Shown: in pieces, positions 36,224 through 44,045 of the stretch
How the letters are laid out: the number at the start of each line of letters is the position of its first letter
How positions within the stretch are numbered: position 1 is the stretch's first letter
NCBI RefSeq assembly: GCF_900099905.1
Contig: NZ_FNEE01000009.1
Coordinates: 124,001 to 188,000 of the forward strand
DNA: 64,000 nucleotides
Source of the DNA: Mesorhizobium muleiense
GTDB taxonomy: Bacteria > Pseudomonadota > Alphaproteobacteria > Rhizobiales > Rhizobiaceae
Direction: 5' to 3'
Position numbers and translations under genes: made by a program
The notes under the pieces: generated by a model
The model's database searches: none
What the model was told of the DNA's origin: nothing
The model's input: the letters and a program-made list of their open reading frames with translations, nothing else

Positions 36224-37429
36224 ATGTCGGACCTATCCAAAAAAGGCCTCGACCGTCGCGATCTGATAATAGCATCCATCGCGACGGTTGGCGCGGCGGC
36301 CGCCTTCGCGGCCAACGCTGGTTCTGCAACCGCCCAGGACGTAGCGGCTCCCTCCGCCGACGCCGCATCCGGTGGGTCTCAGGGAACGGTCTATACCGGC
36401 GAAGTGATCCAGGGGAAAAAGGTCGTCAGTGCGCTCGACGTCAGCGACCTGGAAGCCGGGCAGAAGCACCTCTTGTACTTTCAGGGCGTGCAGATGCCCA
36501 CCGGACAGTATTGGTATGTGTCCGTGGCGGTCGCCAAGGGGGCAAAGCCGGGCAAGCGCGTCGTTCTGACCAGCGGTGTGCATGGCGACGAGATGAGTTC
36601 CGTGCATACGGTCCTGACCGTGATGAACCAGCTTGATCCAGCGGAAATGTCGGGCACGGTGATGGCGGTCACGGACATCGCCCGCCCGGCTATGGAGGGC
36701 ATGCAGCGCAGATGGCCCAATTCGGGCAGGGGCGCCGGCCTGATCGACATGAACCGGGAATGGCCCGGGAACGAGAACGGCTTCACCGCGCCCAGCCGGC
36801 ACGCCGGGCTGCTGTTCAACCGGCTGCTGCGGCCGAACGCCGACGCGGCGATCGACTTCCATACCGGGACAAGCGGATTCGAAGTCACCGCATTCAATAT
36901 TGCAAGCATGGATGTGCCTGAGATACGGTCGATGGTGGAACTCTACCCGGTCGACCAGATCTTCGACAATCATACATATCCCGGTGTCCTGCATAACGCG
37001 TTTGTCGACGCGGGTATCCCGTCTTTTTGCCCGGAGGTCGGCGCTGCGCGCGTCCTCGATCTCGAGATGATCCCCCTGTTCGTGGAGGGCACGATGAATG
37101 TCCTCAAGCATCACGGCATCCTGGCCGGCCCAATGGGACGGACAGGCAAGGACGTGGGTGTTTTCTTAGGCAACAGCGCGGTTCCGGTCGTGGCAACCCA
37201 GGGCGGGTTTATCGAGCATCTGGTCAAGCTCAACGACAAGGTTGAAGCCGGACAAAAGGTGGCCATCCAGCGCAACAGCTTCGGCGAAGTGGTCGCGGAA
37301 TATACAAGCAGCGTTAATGGAGAGATTGCGGGCCAGCGCAGCGAAGTACCGTCCGAGCCTGGCGACCCTTTGGCATTCATCCTTTTCAACAAGGCGGGGC
37401 CGGATGGCGGTGAAACTTACCCGGAGTGA
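36224..37429 (+). CDS. exported succinylglutamate desuccinylase / aspartoacylase-like protein
   Basis: A 401-aa protein with an N-terminal Tat-like signal (DRRDLIIASIATVGAAAAFAA, twin Arg at about 11-12, followed by AxA sites). The zinc carboxypeptidase-type domain shows VVLTSGVHGDEMSSVHTVL (zinc His and Glu), DIARPAMEGMQRRWP, IDMNREWPGNENG and AIDFHTGTSG. The C-terminal part (AGQKVAIQRNSFGEVVAEYTS) resembles a biotinyl-like beta barrel seen in these proteins. Family members deacylate N-acyl amino acids; periplasmic localisation is unusual but not unique. ATG 36224 follows AAGGA. It fits the acyl-amino-acid theme of the AbgT-M20 genes. Confidence 0.85.
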   Translation: MSDLSKKGLDRRDLIIASIATVGAAAAFAANAGSATAQDVAAPSADAASGGSQGTVYTGEVIQGKKVVSALDVSDLEAGQKHLLYFQGVQMPTGQYWYVSVAVAKGAKPGKRVVLTSGVHGDEMSSVHTVLTVMNQLDPAEMSGTVMAVTDIARPAMEGMQRRWPNSGRGAGLIDMNREWPGNENGFTAPSRHAGLLFNRLLRPNADAAIDFHTGTSGFEVTAFNIASMDVPEIRSMVELYPVDQIFDNHTYPGVLHNAFVDAGIPSFCPEVGAARVLDLEMIPLFVEGTMNVLKHHGILAGPMGRTGKDVGVFLGNSAVPVVATQGGFIEHLVKLNDKVEAGQKVAIQRNSFGEVVAEYTSSVNGEIAGQRSEVPSEPGDPLAFILFNKAGPDGGETYPE

Positions 37430-37711
37430 GTACGCCACGACAGCGCCGAGAAAGGCGCCAGCTCCGGCTCCGGCTCCTGCGTCCGGTTCCTGCCCCCTTT
37501 TCGGTGGCGCCAAGGACGGCAACACGCAGACAGGAGACAAGTTTTGTTTTCTACTCATCTCGAACTTAGCTTCGATGGAGAGAGGTCATGAGCACAGAGT
37601 CCTGAACTTTGTATGGTTGCCCCTGAGATATGGGCCGCCACCGTCTTTGCCTTGACAAGGCAGCCGAGGACGAATTGTTCTCGAAGAGCCCGTCGATATG
37701 GAGGAAGTCTT

Positions 37712-38017
37712 ATGCGTCGTCTTTTGTTCGCTTGCTTTGGTGTAGCTCTCAGCTTCGTTCTCCCTGTAGTTTCGTCAACGCCCGCCCATGCAGTCACGAT
37801 AAACATCAATATCGGCACCAGCCTCAATAATGGCCGTGCCATCACTTGTCGTGATGGCGAGCGAATCTTGCGCAATCGCGGCTTCAGAGACATTCGACGT
37901 GTCGATTGCCGCGGGCGGTTCTTCGTCTATCGCGCCAGGCGCGGCGCAAGCCGTTTCGAAATTGCAGTGAGCGCGAACAATGGCCGCGTCGTCGATCTGC
38001 GTCGCCTTAGAAGATAA
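37712..38017 (+). CDS. small exported hypothetical protein
   Basis: A 101-aa protein with a Sec signal (MRRLLFACFGVALSFVLPVVSSTPAHA) and a strong GGAGGA ribosome-binding site. The mature 74 residues are basic and Arg-rich. The pattern ITCRDGERILRNRGFRDIRRVDCRGRFFVYRARR contains two cysteines that could form a disulfide. It resembles small exported rhizobial proteins of unknown function. The neighbours do not form an obvious operon. Confidence 0.75.
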   Translation: MRRLLFACFGVALSFVLPVVSSTPAHAVTININIGTSLNNGRAITCRDGERILRNRGFRDIRRVDCRGRFFVYRARRGASRFEIAVSANNGRVVDLRRLRR

Positions 38018-38127
38018 TGGTTTGGGCTATCTTCCAGGGTCTGGATTCCGTTAGACTCAGCCTGAGGACTCGATCGTTGCGCCGTCCCTACGAGTTTGTT
38101 GTCCGTTAAACGCTGAGGACCAATGGG

Positions 38128-39789
38128 TTGCGCGTCCTGACGAAGCTCGCACATTCATTCCCCGCGACAGGGATACTGGTAGCGACCCTTGCGTTCGCGG
38201 TCTCTCTTACGCCCAGCCTTATACCACGATCCTATCTGGTCCAGGGTGTGCTTTCGGGACTTTCAGCTGCTCTCGGATACGGCATCGGCTTCGTCGCTTA
38301 TTCGCTGTGGACCTATCTCGAATTGCCGCAGCTACGGGACCGAACCCTCAAGGCGACGAGAATTGCAGTCGCCGGCACGTGCGTTGTGATTGCCGCTGTC
38401 TTCCTTTGGAGAACTCTGGAATGGCAGAATTCGATCCGCGTTTTGATGGATCTCGCTCCGCTGGACACCGCGAGTCCGCTCAAGACAGGGATTGTCGCTG
38501 TCGTCGTATTTGCGACACTCATGTTGTTGGCACACCTTTTCAGGCACACCTTCCTGGTGTTCTCCGGCTGGCTTGGGCGCTTCGTCCCGAGGCGGGTCTC
38601 CCATCTTGTCGGCGGCCTGCTGGCGGTCGCGCTGTTCTGGTCGGTCGTCGAGGGACTGGTCTTCAGACTGACGCTTCGAATCCTGGATTCTTCGTTCCAG
38701 GAGATGGATGCTCTCATTGAAGATGACCTCAGCAGGCCCGCGCAATCGATCAAGACGGGAAGCGCGGCTTCTTTGCTGTCATGGGAAGAACTCGGCAGGC
38801 AGGGCCGCAGGTTTGTCAGTTCCGGTCCAACGGCGGCAGAGATAGCAACTTTCTTCGGGGAAGGGGCTGTGGACCCTATTCGGGTGTATGTCGGAATGAG
38901 TTCGGCCGACACTGCCGATGAACGCGCGAAGCTGGCCTTGCAGGAATTGAAACGCACCGGCGCGTTCGAGAGATCCATACTGATCATCATCGTGCCGACT
39001 GGTACCGGCATGATTGATCCGGCTGCGCTGGACCCGGTTGAATATCTTCACAGGGGCAATGTCGCGAGCGTCGCAATGCAATACTCTTACCTCGCCAGCT
39101 GGTTATCCCTCCTGGTCGAGCCGGACTACGGTGCGGAGGCCGGCGACGCGCTGTTCCAAGAGGTCTACACCTACTGGTCTTCGCTTCCACGCGACGCCCG
39201 CCCGAAACTCTACTTGCACGGCCTAAGCCTCGGGGCGATGAACTCTGAACAGTCGGCGAACCTTTACGATGTCGTCGCAGATCCGTTTCAAGGCGCCTTG
39301 TGGAGCGGGCCACCTTTCGCAAGCCGCACCTGGCGATCCGTTACCGACGGCCGCAATTCCGGATCGCCCGAATGGCTCCCCCGCTTTCGCAACAGCTCGA
39401 TCTTCCGGTTCACCAATCAGAACGATGCCTTGGACATTCCAGACGCGGAGTGGGGACCGATCCGGATAGTCTACCTTCAATATGCCAGCGATCCGATAAC
39501 CTTCTTCGACGTCGCCACGCTTTATCGAGAACCCGATTGGATGAAAGAGCCGCGCGGACCCGACGTATCGGAAGAGGTTCGCTGGTATCCGCTTATCACG
39601 ATGCTGCAACTGACGGTCGATATGGCAATAGCGACGACGTCTCCAATGGGTTACGGCCATGTCTTTGCACCACAGCACTATATCGATGCGTGGCTGGCCG
39701 TAACCGATCCGCCGAGCATTACACCTGAAGATATTGCTCGGCTGAAGGTCCTTTTCATCACGCGTGGGGCGACGCCTGTCAGCGGATAA
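38128..39789 (+). CDS. alpha/beta hydrolase with N-terminal membrane domain
   Basis: A 553-aa protein. The N-terminal third has four hydrophobic segments (ATLAFAVSLTPSLIPRSYLVQGVLSGLSAALGYG-type, VVIAAVFLWRTL, VVVFATLMLLAHLF and LVGGLLAVALFWSVVEGLV). A C-terminal alpha/beta hydrolase follows, with nucleophile Ser in HGLSLGAMNSEQSA and a PTGTGMIDPAALD stretch. This matches the alpha/beta-hydrolase family with membrane N-terminus (PF10081/PF15420 type), whose substrates are unknown. TTG 38128 after TGAGGA is the start; no ATG fits. Catalysis probably happens on the periplasmic or membrane face. Confidence 0.85.
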   Translation: MRVLTKLAHSFPATGILVATLAFAVSLTPSLIPRSYLVQGVLSGLSAALGYGIGFVAYSLWTYLELPQLRDRTLKATRIAVAGTCVVIAAVFLWRTLEWQNSIRVLMDLAPLDTASPLKTGIVAVVVFATLMLLAHLFRHTFLVFSGWLGRFVPRRVSHLVGGLLAVALFWSVVEGLVFRLTLRILDSSFQEMDALIEDDLSRPAQSIKTGSAASLLSWEELGRQGRRFVSSGPTAAEIATFFGEGAVDPIRVYVGMSSADTADERAKLALQELKRTGAFERSILIIIVPTGTGMIDPAALDPVEYLHRGNVASVAMQYSYLASWLSLLVEPDYGAEAGDALFQEVYTYWSSLPRDARPKLYLHGLSLGAMNSEQSANLYDVVADPFQGALWSGPPFASRTWRSVTDGRNSGSPEWLPRFRNSSIFRFTNQNDALDIPDAEWGPIRIVYLQYASDPITFFDVATLYREPDWMKEPRGPDVSEEVRWYPLITMLQLTVDMAIATTSPMGYGHVFAPQHYIDAWLAVTDPPSITPEDIARLKVLFITRGATPVSG

Positions 39790-39827
39790 ATCTCAGTTTT
39801 GTCATTGTTATAAGTAGGAGAAACGCC

Positions 39828-40571
39828 GTGAAGCTGCTGTCAGCCCTTGTTGCCGCAGCCATATGCTGCCTGGCGTCGCATGGCGCGTATGCTACGGATG
39901 TGAAACTGTCCGGCAGCGCCTTCTACCGGGAGCGGATTGCGCTACCCTCAGATGCCACTCTCCTTGTGGAATTCATAGATTTGGCCAAGCCAGAAACCGC
40001 CCTGGCCGCAACTGCCGTGGCGCCGGCCGGACAAGTTCCCATTGCCTTTGGCCTGGTTGTCGATTCAAGCAAACTGTCGAACGGAGAGGCCTATGCGATA
40101 CAGGCCCGCATTGAGGTCGGCGGCTCCGCCTGGTTCGCCAGTGCCGAGCCGACCCCGGTCGATCTGGCGAGAGCGGGAGAATTGTTTTCAATCCTCCTCG
40201 TTCAGGCGGGCAGTAAGAACGCAGAGGAGGCTTCCGGCGTCTCGCTGGCAGGTACCGAATGGAGGGTTTTAGAGCTGGACGGCAAGAGCGCCGATCCGAA
40301 CGTGACATCGACGCTTATTTTTGATGCTGATGGCGCGGTGAGCGGCAATGGTGGCTGCAACGCTTTTCGCGGCAACGTCGACATGGAAGGTACGACAATG
40401 AAATTTGGCCAGCTGGCATCGACAATGATGGCCTGCGAAGATGCCAAGTCCGTTCAAGAGGCGGTCTTCCACGCAGCGCTTTCGCAAACTGCGGCGTATT
40501 TTGTACAGGATGGAAATCTGATGCTCGTCGATGCTGCAGGTAAGACCGTCGCTCGCCTGGGAGCGCCGTGA
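39828..40571 (+). CDS. META / YbaY-like domain protein (exported)
   Basis: A 247-aa exported protein from GTG 39828 with TAGGAG upstream. The signal is MKLLSALVAAAICCLASHGAYA. Residues about 25-130 match the YbaY beta-sandwich (SGSAFYRERIALPSDATLLVEFID, VDSSKLSNGEAYAIQARIE). Residues about 140-245 match META/HslJ (GTEWRVLELDGK, NGGCNAFRGNVDMEGTTMKFGQLASTMMAC). META domains are linked to stress and heat-resistance proteins such as HslJ. The Cys in MMAC is the family residue. A single-protein fusion of both domains is frequent in rhizobia. It is 38 bp after the hydrolase. Confidence 0.87.
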   Translation: MKLLSALVAAAICCLASHGAYATDVKLSGSAFYRERIALPSDATLLVEFIDLAKPETALAATAVAPAGQVPIAFGLVVDSSKLSNGEAYAIQARIEVGGSAWFASAEPTPVDLARAGELFSILLVQAGSKNAEEASGVSLAGTEWRVLELDGKSADPNVTSTLIFDADGAVSGNGGCNAFRGNVDMEGTTMKFGQLASTMMACEDAKSVQEAVFHAALSQTAAYFVQDGNLMLVDAAGKTVARLGAP

Positions 40572-40621
40572 GGCGGCTAAGCTGACGTTAGCGCGGACTT
40601 GTCCCGCCGTGCTCGGTCCGG

Positions 40622-41689
40622 TCAGGTTCCATCGACAGTGCGGAGTAGCTGGTAAAGCGTTTGCGGCCCTTCGTGTCGTGCCTGGCATTGCTGCGCCACG
40701 ACGAAGCCATCACTCGCCCAACCTATATCCCGTGCTTCCTTCGGTGAAATGCCGAATTCGTGCCTGAACGTTCGACTGTAACTGGAAGCATCGACGAAGC
40801 CCCATTGCTCGGCGATCCGGGATATGGACCGCGTATCGCCAATGTCGGAGAGCGCGTCCCGCGTTCGCAGTAGCCGCTGCCTCCGAATGTAAGAAGCTAC
40901 TCCCCCGAGCGGCTCGAAAATTCTGTATAGCCGGGAGCGGGACACGCCAAGTTCCGCGCACAGCGTTTGGGATGTCAGTTGGTGATCCACAAGTCTGCCG
41001 TCAATCATCCGTCGCGCTCGGCCCAGAAATGTCGCGTCGATTGGGGTTTGTGCTTCTCTCAAGCGATCCTGGGAGGGCGCGAGACATACGGCCACAAGGC
41101 TTCGTGTTGCCTCGACGACGTATGGTATCTCCGGCGACTGCAAATCCGCCAGCGACCGGTTGAGAAGAAGCAGGTAGTCTGCCAGCAGCTTACCGAGCCC
41201 TCCTTCGAACTTGGCATCCAACATTCGATGGAGCCCGGCAGTCGAGGTAAACAGATCGTTTGGGATGAAGAGCGTAAGGACCCCGTCGTGATTGATTTGT
41301 CTATCGAACGGGCTGGCCAGGCAGTGCAGCTCAGGCACAGCTTTCTCGCCTTTATGCCACTCACCCGGCAAGCAAAACGGCAGGGTGACATACCAATGGT
41401 CAAGAACGGCATTTTTCAGATGCTTCTGGCGATGAGCATGATTTTCGCCTGGAAGCTCAGTTCGCATAAAAGCGAGTCTATCCAGGTTCCACACCGTTTG
41501 GCGGGCCGGAAAGGATTGAGGACAATCCCGCACAGCTGACAAGTCCATCACGCCTCGATTGGCGAAACGGAAAGCCGGAAATTGCTCGTGAGGTTGGAAG
41601 CCAAAGGTTGAAAAATCAAGAGAATGCGTAAATTTCGCATTCTTACTTTCGTGCTCTTCGAGCGATTGGAGCGCGGAGTCTTGATACAT
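40622..41689 (-). CDS. AraC family transcriptional regulator
   Basis: A 355-aa protein. The N-terminal region (about 20-210) resembles the AraC-binding-like sensor of NahR/TxtR-type regulators and contains a polar ligand pocket. Two helix-turn-helix motifs lie in the last 110 residues: LTSQTLCAELGVSRSRLYRIFEP, then SISRIAEQWGFVDASSYSRTFRHEFGISPKEAR. The start is uncertain; MYQDSALQ at 41689 or a later Met are possible. It is transcribed towards the META gene. Its targets could be the transporter or hydrolase genes of this block, by position only. Confidence 0.85.
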   Translation of the reverse strand: MYQDSALQSLEEHESKNAKFTHSLDFSTFGFQPHEQFPAFRFANRGVMDLSAVRDCPQSFPARQTVWNLDRLAFMRTELPGENHAHRQKHLKNAVLDHWYVTLPFCLPGEWHKGEKAVPELHCLASPFDRQINHDGVLTLFIPNDLFTSTAGLHRMLDAKFEGGLGKLLADYLLLLNRSLADLQSPEIPYVVEATRSLVAVCLAPSQDRLREAQTPIDATFLGRARRMIDGRLVDHQLTSQTLCAELGVSRSRLYRIFEPLGGVASYIRRQRLLRTRDALSDIGDTRSISRIAEQWGFVDASSYSRTFRHEFGISPKEARDIGWASDGFVVAQQCQARHEGPQTLYQLLRTVDGT

Positions 41690-41948
41690 TAGATGACTCT
41701 AAATTACCGTTGCTCCGCGTAATGTCCAAACAAACATCACCTTCTTTGTACCATATCGTACCACGCACAAGCCTCAAAGACAAAATTGACAGAGCGTGTG
41801 AGCAATTGTCCTTGAATTGGGCCTGATGGCTCGATGCTTGCGAAACGGCCAATCTTCTGAAAAAAACGAATCTAGAAGTTTCGGCGTCGGAAAATGCTGC
41901 AGGGATTCATGCGAAAGCTTTTCATGCGTGATCTGCACGGAGCGCGGA

Positions 41949-42340
41949 GGTCGCGCAATGCCGGTTCGGCGCTTGGCATCGAGCCATCGGAGGTTTCGAC
42001 CCACGACTACATTTCGACGCTGATTGCCTGGCGCCGCCAAACCGTGACGGCGCTGTGCGCGCGGATCGAGACGATCCATGGCCGCAACTGGGTCGAAATC
42101 GTCGGTGCGGCGCGCAAATTCTCCGAATGCATGATCTACGGCCGCTATGTCGACGACGTGCTCGCCGGCGCCGGCCATTTCCATGGCTCGGAGGAGTTCT
42201 GCCGCGTCCACTGGACGGGCGAGGCGCTGTCGGATGACGAGTTCCGCCGTTTCGTCGCCGCCATGGCGCCGCAACAGGTGGCCATCGGCATGCAGTCGTT
42301 TATCGGCACCGATGTCGGCCGCATCCGCCGCCTGATCGGG
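41949..42340 (+). repeat. 392-bp direct repeat, right copy
   Basis: This is the second copy of 28322-28713, in the same orientation. Seven mismatches were counted, four of them clustered around 42168-42197. Confidence 0.95.
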
Positions 42341-42382
42341 TCCGAGGATAAAAACTCATCGCCCTTTAACGACCGGGCTTAG
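41949..42382 (+). pseudogene. truncated duplicate of the DUF6492-like gene
   Basis: The frame reads RNAGSALGIEPSEVSTHDY...RRLIG, identical in most positions to residues about 177-304 of the protein at 27799-28722. It lacks the N-terminal 175 residues. A fused start (MLQGFMRKLF from 41894) comes from unrelated sequence and is probably not functional. Its 3' end extends with SEDKNSSPFNDRA, not GLD. The identity stops abruptly at 41949 on the left and 42340 on the right. It marks the right end of the inserted block, in the same orientation as the full-length gene. Confidence 0.88.
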
Positions 42383-42431
42383 GCCCCCGACCTTCCTGGC
42401 AGGAGGTCATGAAAGGGTGGGAAGTCGCCTG

Positions 42432-43580
42432 TTACTGGCGGAAGCGCAGGTTCCGTCGCGTGAGTTCGTTGACCGAGGTGCAGCCCATCAGCTTCATGCC
42501 ACGCTCAATCTCGATGTGCATCAATTCCAGTGCGCGTTCGACGCCGGCCTGTCCGGCGGCCGCCAGTGGGAAAAGGTAGTAGCGGCCCAATCCGACGGCC
42601 TTTGCGCCCAGCGACAGGGCCTTGAGCACGTGGGTGCCGCGCTGCACGCCACCATCCATCATCACATCGATTCTGTCTCCCACCGCATGGACGATCTCGG
42701 CAAGCTGGTCGAACGCGGTACGCGAGCCGTCGAGTTGGCGACCGCCGTGATTGGAGAGGACAATTCCGGTGCAACCAATCTCGACCGCACGCCTGGCATC
42801 CTCGACCGACATGATGCCTTTCAGGCAGAACTGTCCGCCCCAGTGCTGCACCATCTCGGCAACGTCGCCCCACGACATGGAGGGGTCCAACATCTCCGTG
42901 AAGTAGCGGCTGATCGACATCGCGCCGCCGCCCATGTCGACATGGCCTTCGAGCTGTGGCAGCCGGAACCGCTCATGCATATAGTAGTTGATCGCCCATG
43001 ACGGTTTGACCGCGAACTGCGCGATGCCAGCGAGATTGAGCTTGAAGGGGATGGCGAACCCCGTTCTCTTGTCACGCTCGCGGTTGCCGCCGGTGATGCT
43101 GTCCACCGTCAGCATCATCACCTCTACTCCCGCCTGCTTGGCCCGGGCCATCATCTCGCGGTTCAATCCGCGGTCCTTGTGGAAGTAGAATTGGTAGACT
43201 TGCGGCCCCTTGCTGATCTGGCGCGCCTCTTCGAGGCTGACGGTGCCGAGCGAGGAGACGCCGAACATCGTGCCATATTTCGCCGCCGCTGCCGCCACCG
43301 CACGTTCGCCCTGATGGTGGAACAGGCGCTGGAGCGCTGTTGGCGAGCAGTAGGCCGGCATCGCCAGCTTCTGGCCCATGACGGTCACCGACATGTCCAC
43401 ATTGGTCACGCCGCGCAGTACATTCGGCACCAGGTCGCAGTCATCGAAGGCAGCCCTGTTGCGCCGATAAGTGACTTCGTCATCGGCCGCACCGTCAATG
43501 TAGTTGAAGATCGGTCGGGGAAGGCGCTGTTTGGCCATGCTGCGGAAGTCATGGAAGTTGTGGCAATTCCTCAGACGCAT
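42432..43580 (-). CDS. FMN-dependent alpha-hydroxy-acid oxidoreductase (L-lactate dehydrogenase-like)
   Basis: A 382-aa TIM-barrel FMN enzyme. From ATG 43580 it reads MRLRNCHNFHDFRSMAKQRLP. PIFNYIDGAADDE is the N-terminal signature. QFYFHKDRGLNREMM and LTVDSITGGNRERDKRTGF follow. The catalytic His and FMN-phosphate residues are in LSNHGGRQLDGSRTAFDQL and MMDGGVQRGTHVLKALSLGA. It oxidises L-lactate or another 2-hydroxy acid, passing electrons to quinone in the membrane-associated form. The 47-aa upstream extension is not family-like. It stands alone, next to the truncated DUF6492-like copy. Confidence 0.93.
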   Translation of the reverse strand: MRLRNCHNFHDFRSMAKQRLPRPIFNYIDGAADDEVTYRRNRAAFDDCDLVPNVLRGVTNVDMSVTVMGQKLAMPAYCSPTALQRLFHHQGERAVAAAAAKYGTMFGVSSLGTVSLEEARQISKGPQVYQFYFHKDRGLNREMMARAKQAGVEVMMLTVDSITGGNRERDKRTGFAIPFKLNLAGIAQFAVKPSWAINYYMHERFRLPQLEGHVDMGGGAMSISRYFTEMLDPSMSWGDVAEMVQHWGGQFCLKGIMSVEDARRAVEIGCTGIVLSNHGGRQLDGSRTAFDQLAEIVHAVGDRIDVMMDGGVQRGTHVLKALSLGAKAVGLGRYYLFPLAAAGQAGVERALELMHIEIERGMKLMGCTSVNELTRRNLRFRQ

Positions 43581-43730
43581 CTCATCACTCCGTTGGCCCG
43601 GCTCATCTGCCCGATAGCACACTGCTGCGCGATGCCTAACTGACGCGGGCTGAACGATAAACGGCCGCAACGAACTGGTAGCAGTCGTGGCGCGAACGTT
43701 GCTCTGGAGAAGCGGCGGCAAGGCTCGCCG

Positions 43731-44015
43731 CTACCCGACACCCGGCATTTTTCGAGTGAACGACCAGTCTCGGGCGACAATTTCGATGGTCTCATCTCGA
43801 AAATAGAACAAGAAATGCCGTGATGTCGGACTGTCCGACGACAGAACCCCCCAATCGGGCTCGTCGACTGCCCCGCCGTCGCCGATCACTTCGTAGAACT
43901 CCCCCCATTTTAGAGCTTGATTGCTATAACGGCCTTCACCTGTAAACCACGCGTGATCATTTGTGGCGTCCCATCGCCAGCGACTATTGCCAACGAATCG
44001 AAGTGTCCATCCCAT
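43731..44015 (-). CDS. hypothetical protein
   Basis: A 94-aa frame starting MGWTLRFVGNSRWRWDATNDHAW, rich in aromatic residues. It lacks a signal or membrane segment. GVLSSDSPTSRHFLFYFRDETIEIVARDWSF near the end suggests a beta-rich fold. There is no recognisable family. It lies between the hydroxy-acid oxidase and the flippase on the same strand, and could be a remnant. Coding potential rests on length and composition only. Confidence 0.5.
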   Translation of the reverse strand: MGWTLRFVGNSRWRWDATNDHAWFTGEGRYSNQALKWGEFYEVIGDGGAVDEPDWGVLSSDSPTSRHFLFYFRDETIEIVARDWSFTRKMPGVG

Positions 44016-44045
44016 CTCGGCATCGACGGCAGCCAGCTGGTCGAC

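Noticed and set aside
41894-42382. Frame from 41894 as an intact new gene
   Set aside because: All recognisable sequence is the 3' part of the DUF6492-like gene; the first ~18 residues come from the junction and the domain with the D-x-D motif is missing.
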